From positions 248,001 through 312,000 of the forward strand of contig NZ_JAIQZK010000002.1 in the NCBI RefSeq assembly GCF_020075545.1: 64,000 nt of DNA, given 5' to 3'. Made by a program: the position numbers and the translations under genes. Shown here in pieces: positions 57,781 through 64,000 of this stretch (its first letter is position 1; each line of letters starts with the position of its first letter). The stretch is from Nocardioides sp. TRM66260-LWL (lineage in GTDB: Bacteria; Actinomycetota; Actinomycetes; Propionibacteriales; Nocardioidaceae). The notes beneath the pieces are model-generated. The model ran no database searches. It was not told where the DNA came from and worked only from the letters and a program-made list of their open reading frames with translations.

Positions 57781-59141
57781 CCTCCGACGCGGCACCGGGG
57801 CCGCAGCCCGACGACCTCGACGCCGCGGAGCCCGAGCAGGCCCCCGAGGCGCCGCCCGCTCCCCTGCTGACCCTGCGCGACGGCCTGCCGGGCGTCGTCG
57901 ACACGCCCGACGCGCTGGCCGCGTGCTGCGCGGCGATCGCCGGGGGCACCGGGCCGGTCGCGATCGACGCCGAGCGCGCGTCGGGCTACCGGTACTCCAG
58001 CCGCGCGTACCTGATCCAGCTGCGGCGCGCCGGCACCACGACCTTCCTCGTCGACCCCATCGCCTTCGACGATCTCGCGCCGCTGCAGGAGGCGATCGGC
58101 GAGGCCGAGTGGATCCTCCACGCCGCCACCCAGGACCTGCCCTGCCTGGGCGAGGTCGGGCTGCACCCCCACGCGCTCTTCGACACCGAGCTCGCCGGAC
58201 GCCTGCTCGGCTACCCCCGGGTCGGCCTGGCCACGCTCGTCGAGACGCTGCTCGGCTGGCGGATGAAGAAGGAGCACTCGGCGGTCGACTGGTCGACCCG
58301 CCCGCTCCCGGAGCCCTGGCTGGAGTACGCCGCGCTCGACGTCGAGGTGCTCGTCGAGCTGCGCGACCTGCTGGCCGCCGAGCTCGAGGCCGCCGGCAAG
58401 GCCGAGTGGGCCCGCCAGGAGTTCGACCACCTGCGCTCCTTCGAGCCGACCGTGCGCACCGAGGCGTGGCGGCGCACGTCCGGCCTGCACCGCGTGCGCG
58501 GGCGGCGCAACCTCGGCGCCGTCCGGGCCCTGTGGGGGCTGCGCGACGAGATCGCCCGGCAGCGCGACGTCACCCCGGGCCGGATCCTGCCCGACTCCGC
58601 GATCGTCGCGGCCGCCACCGCCCTGCCGCTCGAGCGCTCGCAGCTGCTCACCGTCCGCGGGTTCCACGGCCGCGGCGCCGAGCGCTACTCCACCCGGTGG
58701 GTCGCCGCCCTGCGCGAGGTCGCCGAGCTGCCGGAGTCCGAGCTGCCGCAGCGTGCGCCGCGCACGGACGGTCCGCCGCTGCCGCGCGCGTGGGCGGAGA
58801 AGGACCCCGTCGCCGCCCGTCGGCTGACGATCGCCCGCGACGCCGTGGTCGCGCTGGGCGAGCGGGTCTCGACGCCGGTCGAGAACCTCCTGACCCCCGA
58901 CCTGCTGCGCCGTCTGCTGTGGACCCCCCCGGCCGTGCGCGAGCCGCAGGCCCTGGCCGCCGCGGTGGCCGCCCAGCTCGCCGACCTCGGCGCCCGGCCC
59001 TGGCAGGTCGAGCTGACGACGCCGCTGCTGGTCGAGGCGATCGTGCAGGGCGACGTCGAGCCGGAGCCGGCCGACGGGACCGACCCGGACGCCGGCGCCG
59101 CCGGCGCCCCCGGTAACCCCGACGCGGGAGCCGCGGACTAG
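57777..59141 (+). CDS. rnd: Ribonuclease D-like 3'-5' exonuclease with HRDC domain
   Basis: A 454-residue RNase D-type enzyme for tRNA or other RNA 3' maturation. The DEDDy active site is visible: AIDAERASGYRYSSRAYLIQ (Asp64, Glu66), HAATQDLPCL (Asp), and YAALDVEVL (Tyr and Asp). An HRDC domain follows at about 225-305 (RNLGAVRALWGLRDEIARQRDV, ILPDSAIVAAA), then a second helical part. A Glu/Ala/Pro-rich N-terminus of about 30 residues and an Asp/Gly/Ala tail flank the fold. It shares a CTAG palindrome as stop with the convergent MazF-like gene. Confidence 0.93.
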   Translation: MTSDAAPGPQPDDLDAAEPEQAPEAPPAPLLTLRDGLPGVVDTPDALAACCAAIAGGTGPVAIDAERASGYRYSSRAYLIQLRRAGTTTFLVDPIAFDDLAPLQEAIGEAEWILHAATQDLPCLGEVGLHPHALFDTELAGRLLGYPRVGLATLVETLLGWRMKKEHSAVDWSTRPLPEPWLEYAALDVEVLVELRDLLAAELEAAGKAEWARQEFDHLRSFEPTVRTEAWRRTSGLHRVRGRRNLGAVRALWGLRDEIARQRDVTPGRILPDSAIVAAATALPLERSQLLTVRGFHGRGAERYSTRWVAALREVAELPESELPQRAPRTDGPPLPRAWAEKDPVAARRLTIARDAVVALGERVSTPVENLLTPDLLRRLLWTPPAVREPQALAAAVAAQLADLGARPWQVELTTPLLVEAIVQGDVEPEPADGTDPDAGAAGAPGNPDAGAAD

Positions 59142-59626
59142 CGGAAGCGCGCGGCGGCCGCGACCACCGCGTCGAACGTCGCACGGTCGAGCGCCGCCCC
59201 CTCGCGACGCACCGCGTCGGGGTCGAGGCGGAGCAGCCGGTCGAGGCGCACCTCGCTCGGCCGACGCTGCGCGTCCCAGCCGCCGGTGCCGACGTCCATC
59301 CAGTGCCGGCCGTGCCGCGCCTCCTGGGCGGCGTCGCGGTCGTGGTCCTTGCTGGTGAGCATCAGCCCGAGCAGATGCTCGCCCTCGACCCCGATGAGCA
59401 GCACGGGCCGGTCCTTGCCGCGGCTGGCGTCCTCCTCGTAGGGCACCCAGGCCCAGACGACCTCGCCGGGGTCGGGACGGCCGTCCGCGCGCGGTGCGTA
59501 CCGGATCGTCGGCGCACCGCTCGGGGCCGGCCCCCGGGGCGCAGGACGCGTGCGCACCGTGCCGGAGGGACGGGACGGCTGGGCCGCGGCGCGGAGCACC
59601 GAGCGCAGGACGCGGGACCACCTCAT
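59138..59626 (-). CDS. PemK/MazF-family toxin-like protein
   Basis: A 162-residue protein. After a Pro/Arg-rich N-terminus of about 48 residues comes a PemK/MazF-like fold: PGEVVWAWVPYEEDASRGKDRPVLLIG, LLGLMLTSKDHD, and the C-terminal RLDRLLRLDPDAV. Classic MazF toxins have RP(V/A)(L/V)V and TS(Q/K) positions, both seen here. No antitoxin gene is adjacent, so a toxin-antitoxin role is unproven; many actinobacteria hold such orphan genes. The ATG has TAGCCT 7 nt upstream. The gap beyond (59,627-59,836) holds only short hairpins. Confidence 0.75.
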   Translation of the reverse strand: MRWSRVLRSVLRAAAQPSRPSGTVRTRPAPRGPAPSGAPTIRYAPRADGRPDPGEVVWAWVPYEEDASRGKDRPVLLIGVEGEHLLGLMLTSKDHDRDAAQEARHGRHWMDVGTGGWDAQRRPSEVRLDRLLRLDPDAVRREGAALDRATFDAVVAAAARFR

Positions 59627-59633
59627 GGCGCCG

Positions 59634-59639
59634 AGGCTA
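59634..59639 (-). promoter_or_regulatory. TAGCCT -10 box, leaderless promoter of the MazF-like gene
   Basis: TAGCCT lies 7 nt before the ATG at 59626. Confidence 0.5.
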
Positions 59640-59836
59640 GCCCGCGACCAAGCCGGAGATGAGGTGCGCCGGACCGGGAGCGCCTCACGGCGCGTGGCCG
59701 CTCGTAGCGGCTGATGTTGGGACCCGGGGCTGCCACGGCCCGGCGCACACGGACGACACTACGCCTCCGGTCCAGACCACGCACGGAGAACGCGTGCGGC
59801 GATCCTCACGGCGTCCGGCGGGAATGCGGTCCGGGC

Positions 59837-60442
59837 TCAGGCCAGACGTCCGGCGAGCTCGGCGTGGCCGGCCGCCTCGAGCTGCTCGGCCAGGGTCAGC
59901 AGCCGGGCCACCGGGTCGAGGACGCCCGGCTCGGGGTCGTGCGGCTCGCCGGCGCGGCCGGCGGCCACCACCCGGGCGAACGCGCTGGCCCGGAACAGGA
60001 CGTCGGCGAAGTCGCCGGTGGCGATGCCGGCGAGCACCTCGTCGACCATCGCCCGCAGTTGGTCGGGGCCGGGCGGGTCGGCGACGCCGGCGACGACCCG
60101 GGCCACCTGGGCGCGGGCGCGTCCGGCCTCGAACTCCCGGGCCACGCCGTGCGGGTCGGCGTGCACCCACTGCCGCAGCGCGTAGAGCCGCCACAGGCAG
60201 CCGGCCAGCGAGTCGGCCGGCGCGTGCGACCACACCTGCGCCACCGCCTCGAGGCCCTCGGTGTCGGCGAGGTGGATGATCCGCTGCGCCAGCCGCGGGT
60301 CGTCCGCGCCGCGCACCAGCACCTGGGCGGCGAGGTCGCCGGCCTCGGTCAGACCCGCGGGATCCTCGCCCCCGACGTAGGCGTCGAAGAACTCGGTGGT
60401 CTTCGGGGCGGGCCGGTGGTGGCGGTGGGGCTGGTCGGGCAC
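59837..60442 (-). CDS. Conserved-looking alpha-helical hypothetical protein
   Basis: A 201-residue soluble helical protein that I do not recognise. It starts with a His/Pro-rich stretch (PHRHHRPAPK), then TTEFFDAYVGGEDPAGLTEAG and several Ala/Leu helices (VLFRASAFARVVAAG, LLTLAEQLEAAGHAELAG). No catalytic motif, signal peptide or membrane helix is seen. The GTG at 60442 is 6 nt from TAGGTT, implying its own transcript rather than a place in the toxin operon. Confidence 0.65.
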   Translation of the reverse strand: MPDQPHRHHRPAPKTTEFFDAYVGGEDPAGLTEAGDLAAQVLVRGADDPRLAQRIIHLADTEGLEAVAQVWSHAPADSLAGCLWRLYALRQWVHADPHGVAREFEAGRARAQVARVVAGVADPPGPDQLRAMVDEVLAGIATGDFADVLFRASAFARVVAAGRAGEPHDPEPGVLDPVARLLTLAEQLEAAGHAELAGRLA

Positions 60443-60448
60443 CGGGCC

Positions 60449-60454
60449 AACCTA
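60449..60454 (-). promoter_or_regulatory. TAGGTT -10 box, leaderless promoter
   Basis: TAGGTT lies 6 nt before the GTG at 60442, just past the end of the toxin-locus genes. Confidence 0.5.
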
Positions 60455-60486
60455 CGCGGCAGGTCGGCCGCGACGGTCCTGGAGCG

Positions 60487-60798
60487 TCACACCGTCCATG
60501 TCGTGACGTCCTTCCGCGCGAACGGCGTCGGGTCGAGCGTGCCTGCCGGCGGTGGTGGCGGCGGGGCGACCGGACCGAGCCGGTCCAGCACCGCGGCACA
60601 GGCCTCGGCCTCGTCGACCAGGCCGTCCTGGACGGGATCGGGCCGCCCACGCTCGTAGTACGACAGCAGCCACCCCGACGCCGAGCGCGAGAGCAGGTAC
60701 TGGTTGTCGGTCAACGGCACCTCGTGGACCCTCTCGATCCAGACCTTGGAGCCCATGCCGCGCGAGCGCAGGATCTCGATGAGGTCGTCGAAGCTCAT
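60487..60798 (-). CDS. Small candidate immunity protein (103 aa)
   Basis: A small soluble protein: helix SFDDLIEILRSRGMGSK, then WIERVHEVPLTDNQYLL, SGWLLSYYERGRPDPVQDG and DEAEACAAVLDRLG, then a Pro-rich tail. The W-x-x-x-YYERG and E-A-C pattern resembles Imm59-type immunity proteins of polymorphic toxin systems; I cannot test this. Its start overlaps the stop of the 274-residue gene as ATGA, so it is the last gene of the toxin-locus operon. The ORF is short for its region but coupled, which supports its reality. Confidence 0.6.
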   Translation of the reverse strand: MSFDDLIEILRSRGMGSKVWIERVHEVPLTDNQYLLSRSASGWLLSYYERGRPDPVQDGLVDEAEACAAVLDRLGPVAPPPPPPAGTLDPTPFARKDVTTWTV

Positions 60799-61619
60799 GC
60801 GGGACGGGCCTCGTTCGCGACGGCCTGCAGGTCGACGAGGTCACCGTGGGAGACCACCGCCTCGAACGCCCCTGGCTCGACAGACCGGGCTCCGAGCCGG
60901 GCAGCCGCCTCGGGATCGTCGTCGAGGAGCAGCACCGCCGCCTGCCGACCGTCGGACTGCAGCAGCCGCACCGGGATGCCCTGGACCGTCGCGGTGACGA
61001 CCAGCTCGAAGAGCTCGCACTCCGACCTCAGGACGCGTCGGATCCACACGCCCGGGCGGGCCTCGTCCCAGCCGGGCTCGTGCTGACCGCCACGCACCAG
61101 CTCGATCTCCTCGCCGAACGGGTCTGCGACCAGCTCCCGTCCCTGCCATCGCGCCTGCGGACCGACCAGCTGCGAGGGCGGTGACCAGCCCGTCGCGCCG
61201 CGCCAGCCCCGGGCCACCCCGTCGTAGACCGACACCAGCTGCTGGCGACCGTCGGCCTCGATCCGCCACATCTCGGCACCGATCGTGAACCGCGTGCGCG
61301 CCAACGACCAGGTCGGCACCAAGGAGGCCCCGTGCAGGAAGCCCGCCGGGTACGTCGGCCACGGCCGCTCGTGCTCGTCGCGATGCACCGACAGCACCGC
61401 CAGGGACGGAGCCTCGAAGCGGATGACGTCGACCGCGGACGGCCCGGCCTCGTAGCCGTAGGCAGCCAGGACCTCCGCGGCCGTCCGCAGCGATGCCGCA
61501 TCACCGGCCGCCACCACCAGCCCTCCGACCTGGTGGACGTTCTGCGCGCCGATCGCGGATCCCCACGCCCCCGACACCAGCTTCTGCAGCACGGCCGGCG
61601 CCCCTGCCCGGTCACTCAT
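60795..61619 (-). CDS. Two-module toxin-locus protein with toxin-like AEMW motif (274 aa)
   Basis: A 274-residue protein, not recognised as a known family. Residues 114-118 read GAEMW and 124-131 GRQQLVSV; the C-terminus of the 597-residue toxin has GAEMW followed by GTQRLVAV at the same spacing. The C-terminal part (about 205-265) resembles the end of the 131-residue neighbour (PEAAARL at 236-242 versus PEVAARL). So it seems built from a toxin-tail-like and an immunity-like part. ATG 61619 is preferred to a longer frame because GGGAGAG lies close by. It overlaps the next gene as ATGA. Confidence 0.6.
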   Translation of the reverse strand: MSDRAGAPAVLQKLVSGAWGSAIGAQNVHQVGGLVVAAGDAASLRTAAEVLAAYGYEAGPSAVDVIRFEAPSLAVLSVHRDEHERPWPTYPAGFLHGASLVPTWSLARTRFTIGAEMWRIEADGRQQLVSVYDGVARGWRGATGWSPPSQLVGPQARWQGRELVADPFGEEIELVRGGQHEPGWDEARPGVWIRRVLRSECELFELVVTATVQGIPVRLLQSDGRQAAVLLLDDDPEAAARLGARSVEPGAFEAVVSHGDLVDLQAVANEARPA

Positions 61620-61706
61620 GACCACTCTCCCGTCCTCGAGGTTCCTGGGGGGCACATGCTGGCCGGTCCTCCCCGACGTGCGGACGACCGGTCCGCCCTG
61701 CGCCCC

Positions 61707-62102
61707 TCACCACAGCCACGGGCTGCGTTCGATCTCGAGGTCCTCGATCTCGTCGGCTCTGACGCCCTTCGTCCAGCCCTGGAACTGGTCGCCGTCGAAG
61801 CGCAGGCGGGCAGCGACCTCCGGGGAGTCACGCAGCTCGACCAGGGCACGGCCCGCGGACACCGACGAGACGATCACCCGCGCGCCCCTCCACCGACCGA
61901 CCAGCATCTGCACCCGACGATCGGTCGTCCGCTCGAGCGGCAGCCTCGCCACCCGACGACCCTGACCGTCGAGCCGATGCAGCAGCTCTCCGGGGATCGG
62001 CAGGTCCGCCTCGACCTCGACCCACGATCCGTCGCCACCCACGATGCGGCGATCGACGCCGTCGACGCAGCACCACGAGCCCTGCTGCTCCCAGGGACTC
62101 AC
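61707..62102 (-). CDS. Candidate immunity protein directly after the toxin (131 aa)
   Basis: A 131-residue soluble protein whose GTG start overlaps the toxin stop as GTGA, the usual place of an immunity gene. WVEVEADLPIPGELLHRL, RRVQMLVGRWRGARVIV and GRALVELRDSPEVAARL are its main segments; the last is shared with the C-terminal part of the 274-residue protein. No known immunity family is recognised. A longer frame is open upstream in the toxin gene; the GTG is chosen for the overlap. The 87-bp gap to the next gene contains nothing notable. Confidence 0.6.
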   Translation of the reverse strand: MSPWEQQGSWCCVDGVDRRIVGGDGSWVEVEADLPIPGELLHRLDGQGRRVARLPLERTTDRRVQMLVGRWRGARVIVSSVSAGRALVELRDSPEVAARLRFDGDQFQGWTKGVRADEIEDLEIERSPWLW

Positions 62103-63892
62103 GCCGCCACCCCGACCCACTGGCCGCCGTCGCCGAGCACGGCCACGAGCCGCTGGGTCCCGGTGGAGGTGACCTCCCACATCTCCGCGCCGTCCCGCAT
62201 GCCGACCCCCCTCGCGTAGAGCTCGGGGATCACGTCGTCGGTGGCCTTGGTGAAGCCGTTGCCCGTGAACGGATCCGTCCAGCCGTCGAAGTCGGAGGAG
62301 CCGCCGAAGTGCGAGTTGCTGGGCACCACGACCTCGCCGGCCGATGCCGGATCGCGCTGGAAGCGGATCAGGTGCACCGAGTCGTCGCCACGGGTGAACG
62401 GCGTGCCGGAGTAGTCGAGCCTCAGCCCGTCGTGGATCGCGGCCGGGGTGCCCAGGTGCGCGGTGTCATCGGCCAGCGAGATGCTGCCCCGGATCTGCGT
62501 GACGTCGAAGTCGGGGGCGAGGCCGCCGCCGTAGCTCTCGGCACCACCCGGACGCAGCCGCCCGCTCGCATCGAACGACGGCTGGGACAGCACCTTCTGG
62601 AACACCGTGTCACCGTCGAACGCGGGCATCTCGGCGCGCACGGTGCTGATCAGCTCCCGCTGCGCCGCGGTGAGGTCCTTCGCCGGCGTGCCGACGAGGT
62701 CGGCGAAGCCCGCTCTGGTGAGGCCGCGGGACGCGAGCACTCCGTCGACGGCCTCGCGGGTGCTGGAGAGCTGCTCGACCGCGAACCGCGTCGTGTGCAG
62801 GTCGCTGCCGCCGATCGCCGAGAACAGGCGGTACTCACGCGCGCCGGAGAGCTCCCGCACGGTGGTCCGCAGGCCCGGCACCAGGGATCGGAGCCCCGCC
62901 GCCATGCCGCTCACCGCGGCGCGCGCTGAGCCGCCGAGATGAGCGAGGGCGCCGAGCGTGCCCCCGGCGCGGAAGGCGCCGCGCAGCGCGGCCAGGCTGG
63001 TCAGGCCGCGCGTGCCGGGGATGCAGCCGAGCACGGCCAGGCCGACGTCGAGCAGGCTGCCCTCGCCGTTCGCGTACTTCATCAGGGCGTCCGCGAGCAG
63101 CACCAGGCCGGCGGCGAACACCACCCACGCGAGCGGTCCGCCGATGATCAGCACGACGATGCCGAGCACCGCGACCACGACCGTGGCGACCTTCACCAGC
63201 ACGTCCCAGGCCGCCTTCGCGCCGTCCTTGATCTTCTGCCAGCGCGAGCGCTCGGGGATGCCGGCGTCGGCGGCGTCGTCGATGCGGCGGGCCGTGGTGC
63301 GGGCGTCGCCCTCGCGCAGCTCGCGGGCGTCGTCGGCGAGCCGGCGGGCGAGGTCGAGACGGCGCCGGGCGTCCTCGACTAGGCCCTGCGCGGCCCGGTG
63401 GGCCTGCTGGGCCGCGCGCAGGCGGTCCTGCGCCGCCTGCACCTGCCCCGGCGTGGGGGCGAGCGTGTCGAGCGCGGCGCTCCGGTTCGCTGCGGCGAGG
63501 TCGCCGGACGCACCGGTGAGCCGCTGCTGGGCGTGGTCGAGGTCGGCCTTGGCCGCGCGTCCCTGCACCAGCGCGCGGTCGGCGTCGGTCTGGTGGCCGT
63601 CGAGCCGCTCGGACCACCACAGCAGCGCCTGGGAGGCCTGACGGTAGGAGTCGGCCACCTTGGCCAGCTGGCCGGGCAGCTCGCTGGAGCGGGTGCGGAA
63701 CTGGTCGCCCGCCTCGCCGATCCAGGTGAGCGCGGCGTCGTCGCCCAGAAGCCCGCGCAGGCGCCGCTCGGAGGCCTCCGCCTCCCCGGCCAGCGTGCCC
63801 CAGCGGCGCGCGACCTCGCGGACGACGAACGGGTCGCCGGGGGTGGGGTCGCCGAAGCCGAAGACCTCCGGCCAGTCGGTGGGACGGCTCAT
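62099..63892 (-). CDS. T7SS-type polymorphic toxin candidate (597 aa)
   Basis: A 597-residue multidomain protein. Residues about 1-115 match the putative T7SS secretion-signal domain (DPTPGDPFVVREVARRWGTL, then TWIGEAGDQF with a WxG at 57-59), followed by long coiled helices to about 205. Two or three hydrophobic segments at about 230-275 (VLVKVATVVVAVLGIVVLIIG) come next. The C-terminal domain (about 430-597) has VTQIRGSISLADDT, EVVVPSNSHFGGSSDFDGW and GAEMWEVTSTGTQRLVAV. An enzyme class cannot be named; an ADP-ribosyltransferase-like fold is one guess from R-S-E spacing. Downstream small genes fit immunity roles. The ATG overlaps the preceding stop as ATGA. Confidence 0.72.
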   Translation of the reverse strand: MSRPTDWPEVFGFGDPTPGDPFVVREVARRWGTLAGEAEASERRLRGLLGDDAALTWIGEAGDQFRTRSSELPGQLAKVADSYRQASQALLWWSERLDGHQTDADRALVQGRAAKADLDHAQQRLTGASGDLAAANRSAALDTLAPTPGQVQAAQDRLRAAQQAHRAAQGLVEDARRRLDLARRLADDARELREGDARTTARRIDDAADAGIPERSRWQKIKDGAKAAWDVLVKVATVVVAVLGIVVLIIGGPLAWVVFAAGLVLLADALMKYANGEGSLLDVGLAVLGCIPGTRGLTSLAALRGAFRAGGTLGALAHLGGSARAAVSGMAAGLRSLVPGLRTTVRELSGAREYRLFSAIGGSDLHTTRFAVEQLSSTREAVDGVLASRGLTRAGFADLVGTPAKDLTAAQRELISTVRAEMPAFDGDTVFQKVLSQPSFDASGRLRPGGAESYGGGLAPDFDVTQIRGSISLADDTAHLGTPAAIHDGLRLDYSGTPFTRGDDSVHLIRFQRDPASAGEVVVPSNSHFGGSSDFDGWTDPFTGNGFTKATDDVIPELYARGVGMRDGAEMWEVTSTGTQRLVAVLGDGGQWVGVAA

Positions 63893-64000
63893 GCGGGCAC
63901 CTCCGAGGCGGACGGACCGGCGGCGTCGGCCGGCAGGTCGTCGAGGCGGACGACGCGGAAGGTCTCGGCGACGGCGGCGAAGAGGTCGTGCAGCTCGTCG
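63889..64000 (-). CDS. C-terminal end of a gene coupled to the toxin (partial)
   Basis: Only the last 36 codons are in the window; the frame runs off the right edge. The visible end is acidic and helical (LHDLFAAVAETFRVVRLDDL) with a Pro/Ala/Ser tail. Its TGA overlaps the toxin ATG as ATGA. By position it would be a small WXG100-like or chaperone protein of the same locus, but the sequence is too short to tell. Confidence 0.5.
   Translation of the reverse strand, partial: DELHDLFAAVAETFRVVRLDDLPADAAGPSASEVPA

Noticed and set aside
59138..59626. Complete toxin-antitoxin pair
   Set aside because: The MazF-like gene has no adjacent antitoxin-sized coupled gene; the neighbour is RNase D on the other strand.
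62099..63892. TNT-type NAD glycohydrolase toxin
   Set aside because: The YPPNDGF-like start of TNT domains is not present in the C-terminal region.

Overview
The window is about 70 percent GC, uses many GTG starts and frequent ATGA/GTGA stop-start overlaps, and carries gene orders that are typical of high-GC Gram-positive actinobacteria: ispG-rip1-dxr with a DUF4081-type acetyltransferase, glmU-prs with rplY-pth, hemE-hemG-hemQ with DUF3000 and an HRDC-type RNase D, and divergent ligC and LigD-type polymerase genes. A Nocardioides-like member of the Propionibacteriales would fit, but that is an inference from content and synteny; no rRNA gene is present to confirm it.

Layout. 1-6,050: DoxX protein, acetyltransferase, COG4705 membrane protein, and the MEP-pathway/site-2-protease block ispG-rip1-dxr. 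6,046-7,782: two cell-wall enzymes (polysaccharide deacetylase, lytic transglycosylase). 7,785-29,567: two complete but rearranged phosphate ABC transporter clusters, back to back on the minus strand. Each has PstB, PstC, PstA and a PstS carrying a Gly-rich stalk and a C-terminal membrane anchor, plus three unusual partners: a 768-898 residue anchored PstS-like protein, a sortase-fold membrane protein that has lost its catalytic His and Cys, and a further divergent secreted PstS. A PhoP-type PHO box of 11-nt direct repeats lies between the clusters, in front of pstC1. 29,852-37,974: cysQ-like phosphatase, pth, rplY, pepN, prs, glmU, and a Rieske protein translationally coupled to a 35-residue small ORF. 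38,079-45,040: tRNA-Gln, a HEYFH metalloprotease, ligC, a USP-like gene, a 300-bp structured intergenic region, the LigD-type polymerase, a secreted propeller-like protein and msrB.

45,107-59,626: the haem genes hemQ and hemG, then an organosulfur cluster of about 8.4 kb (flavin reductases, SsuD, SfnB, SfnG, two DszC-like monooxygenases, LysR) that sits between hemG and hemE, followed by hemE, DUF3000, RNase D and a PemK/MazF-like gene. 59,837-64,000: a minus-strand locus of small overlapping genes downstream of a 597-residue T7SS-type polymorphic toxin, whose C-terminal motif recurs in one downstream gene.

Working together: the Pst clusters look like a PhoP-controlled, surface-anchored phosphate-acquisition apparatus built on membrane anchors rather than sortase-linked proteins. 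The sulfur cluster would release sulfite from sulfones and sulfonates using FMNH2. Twelve genes share a TANNNT box 6-7 nt before the start codon, so leaderless transcription appears common here.
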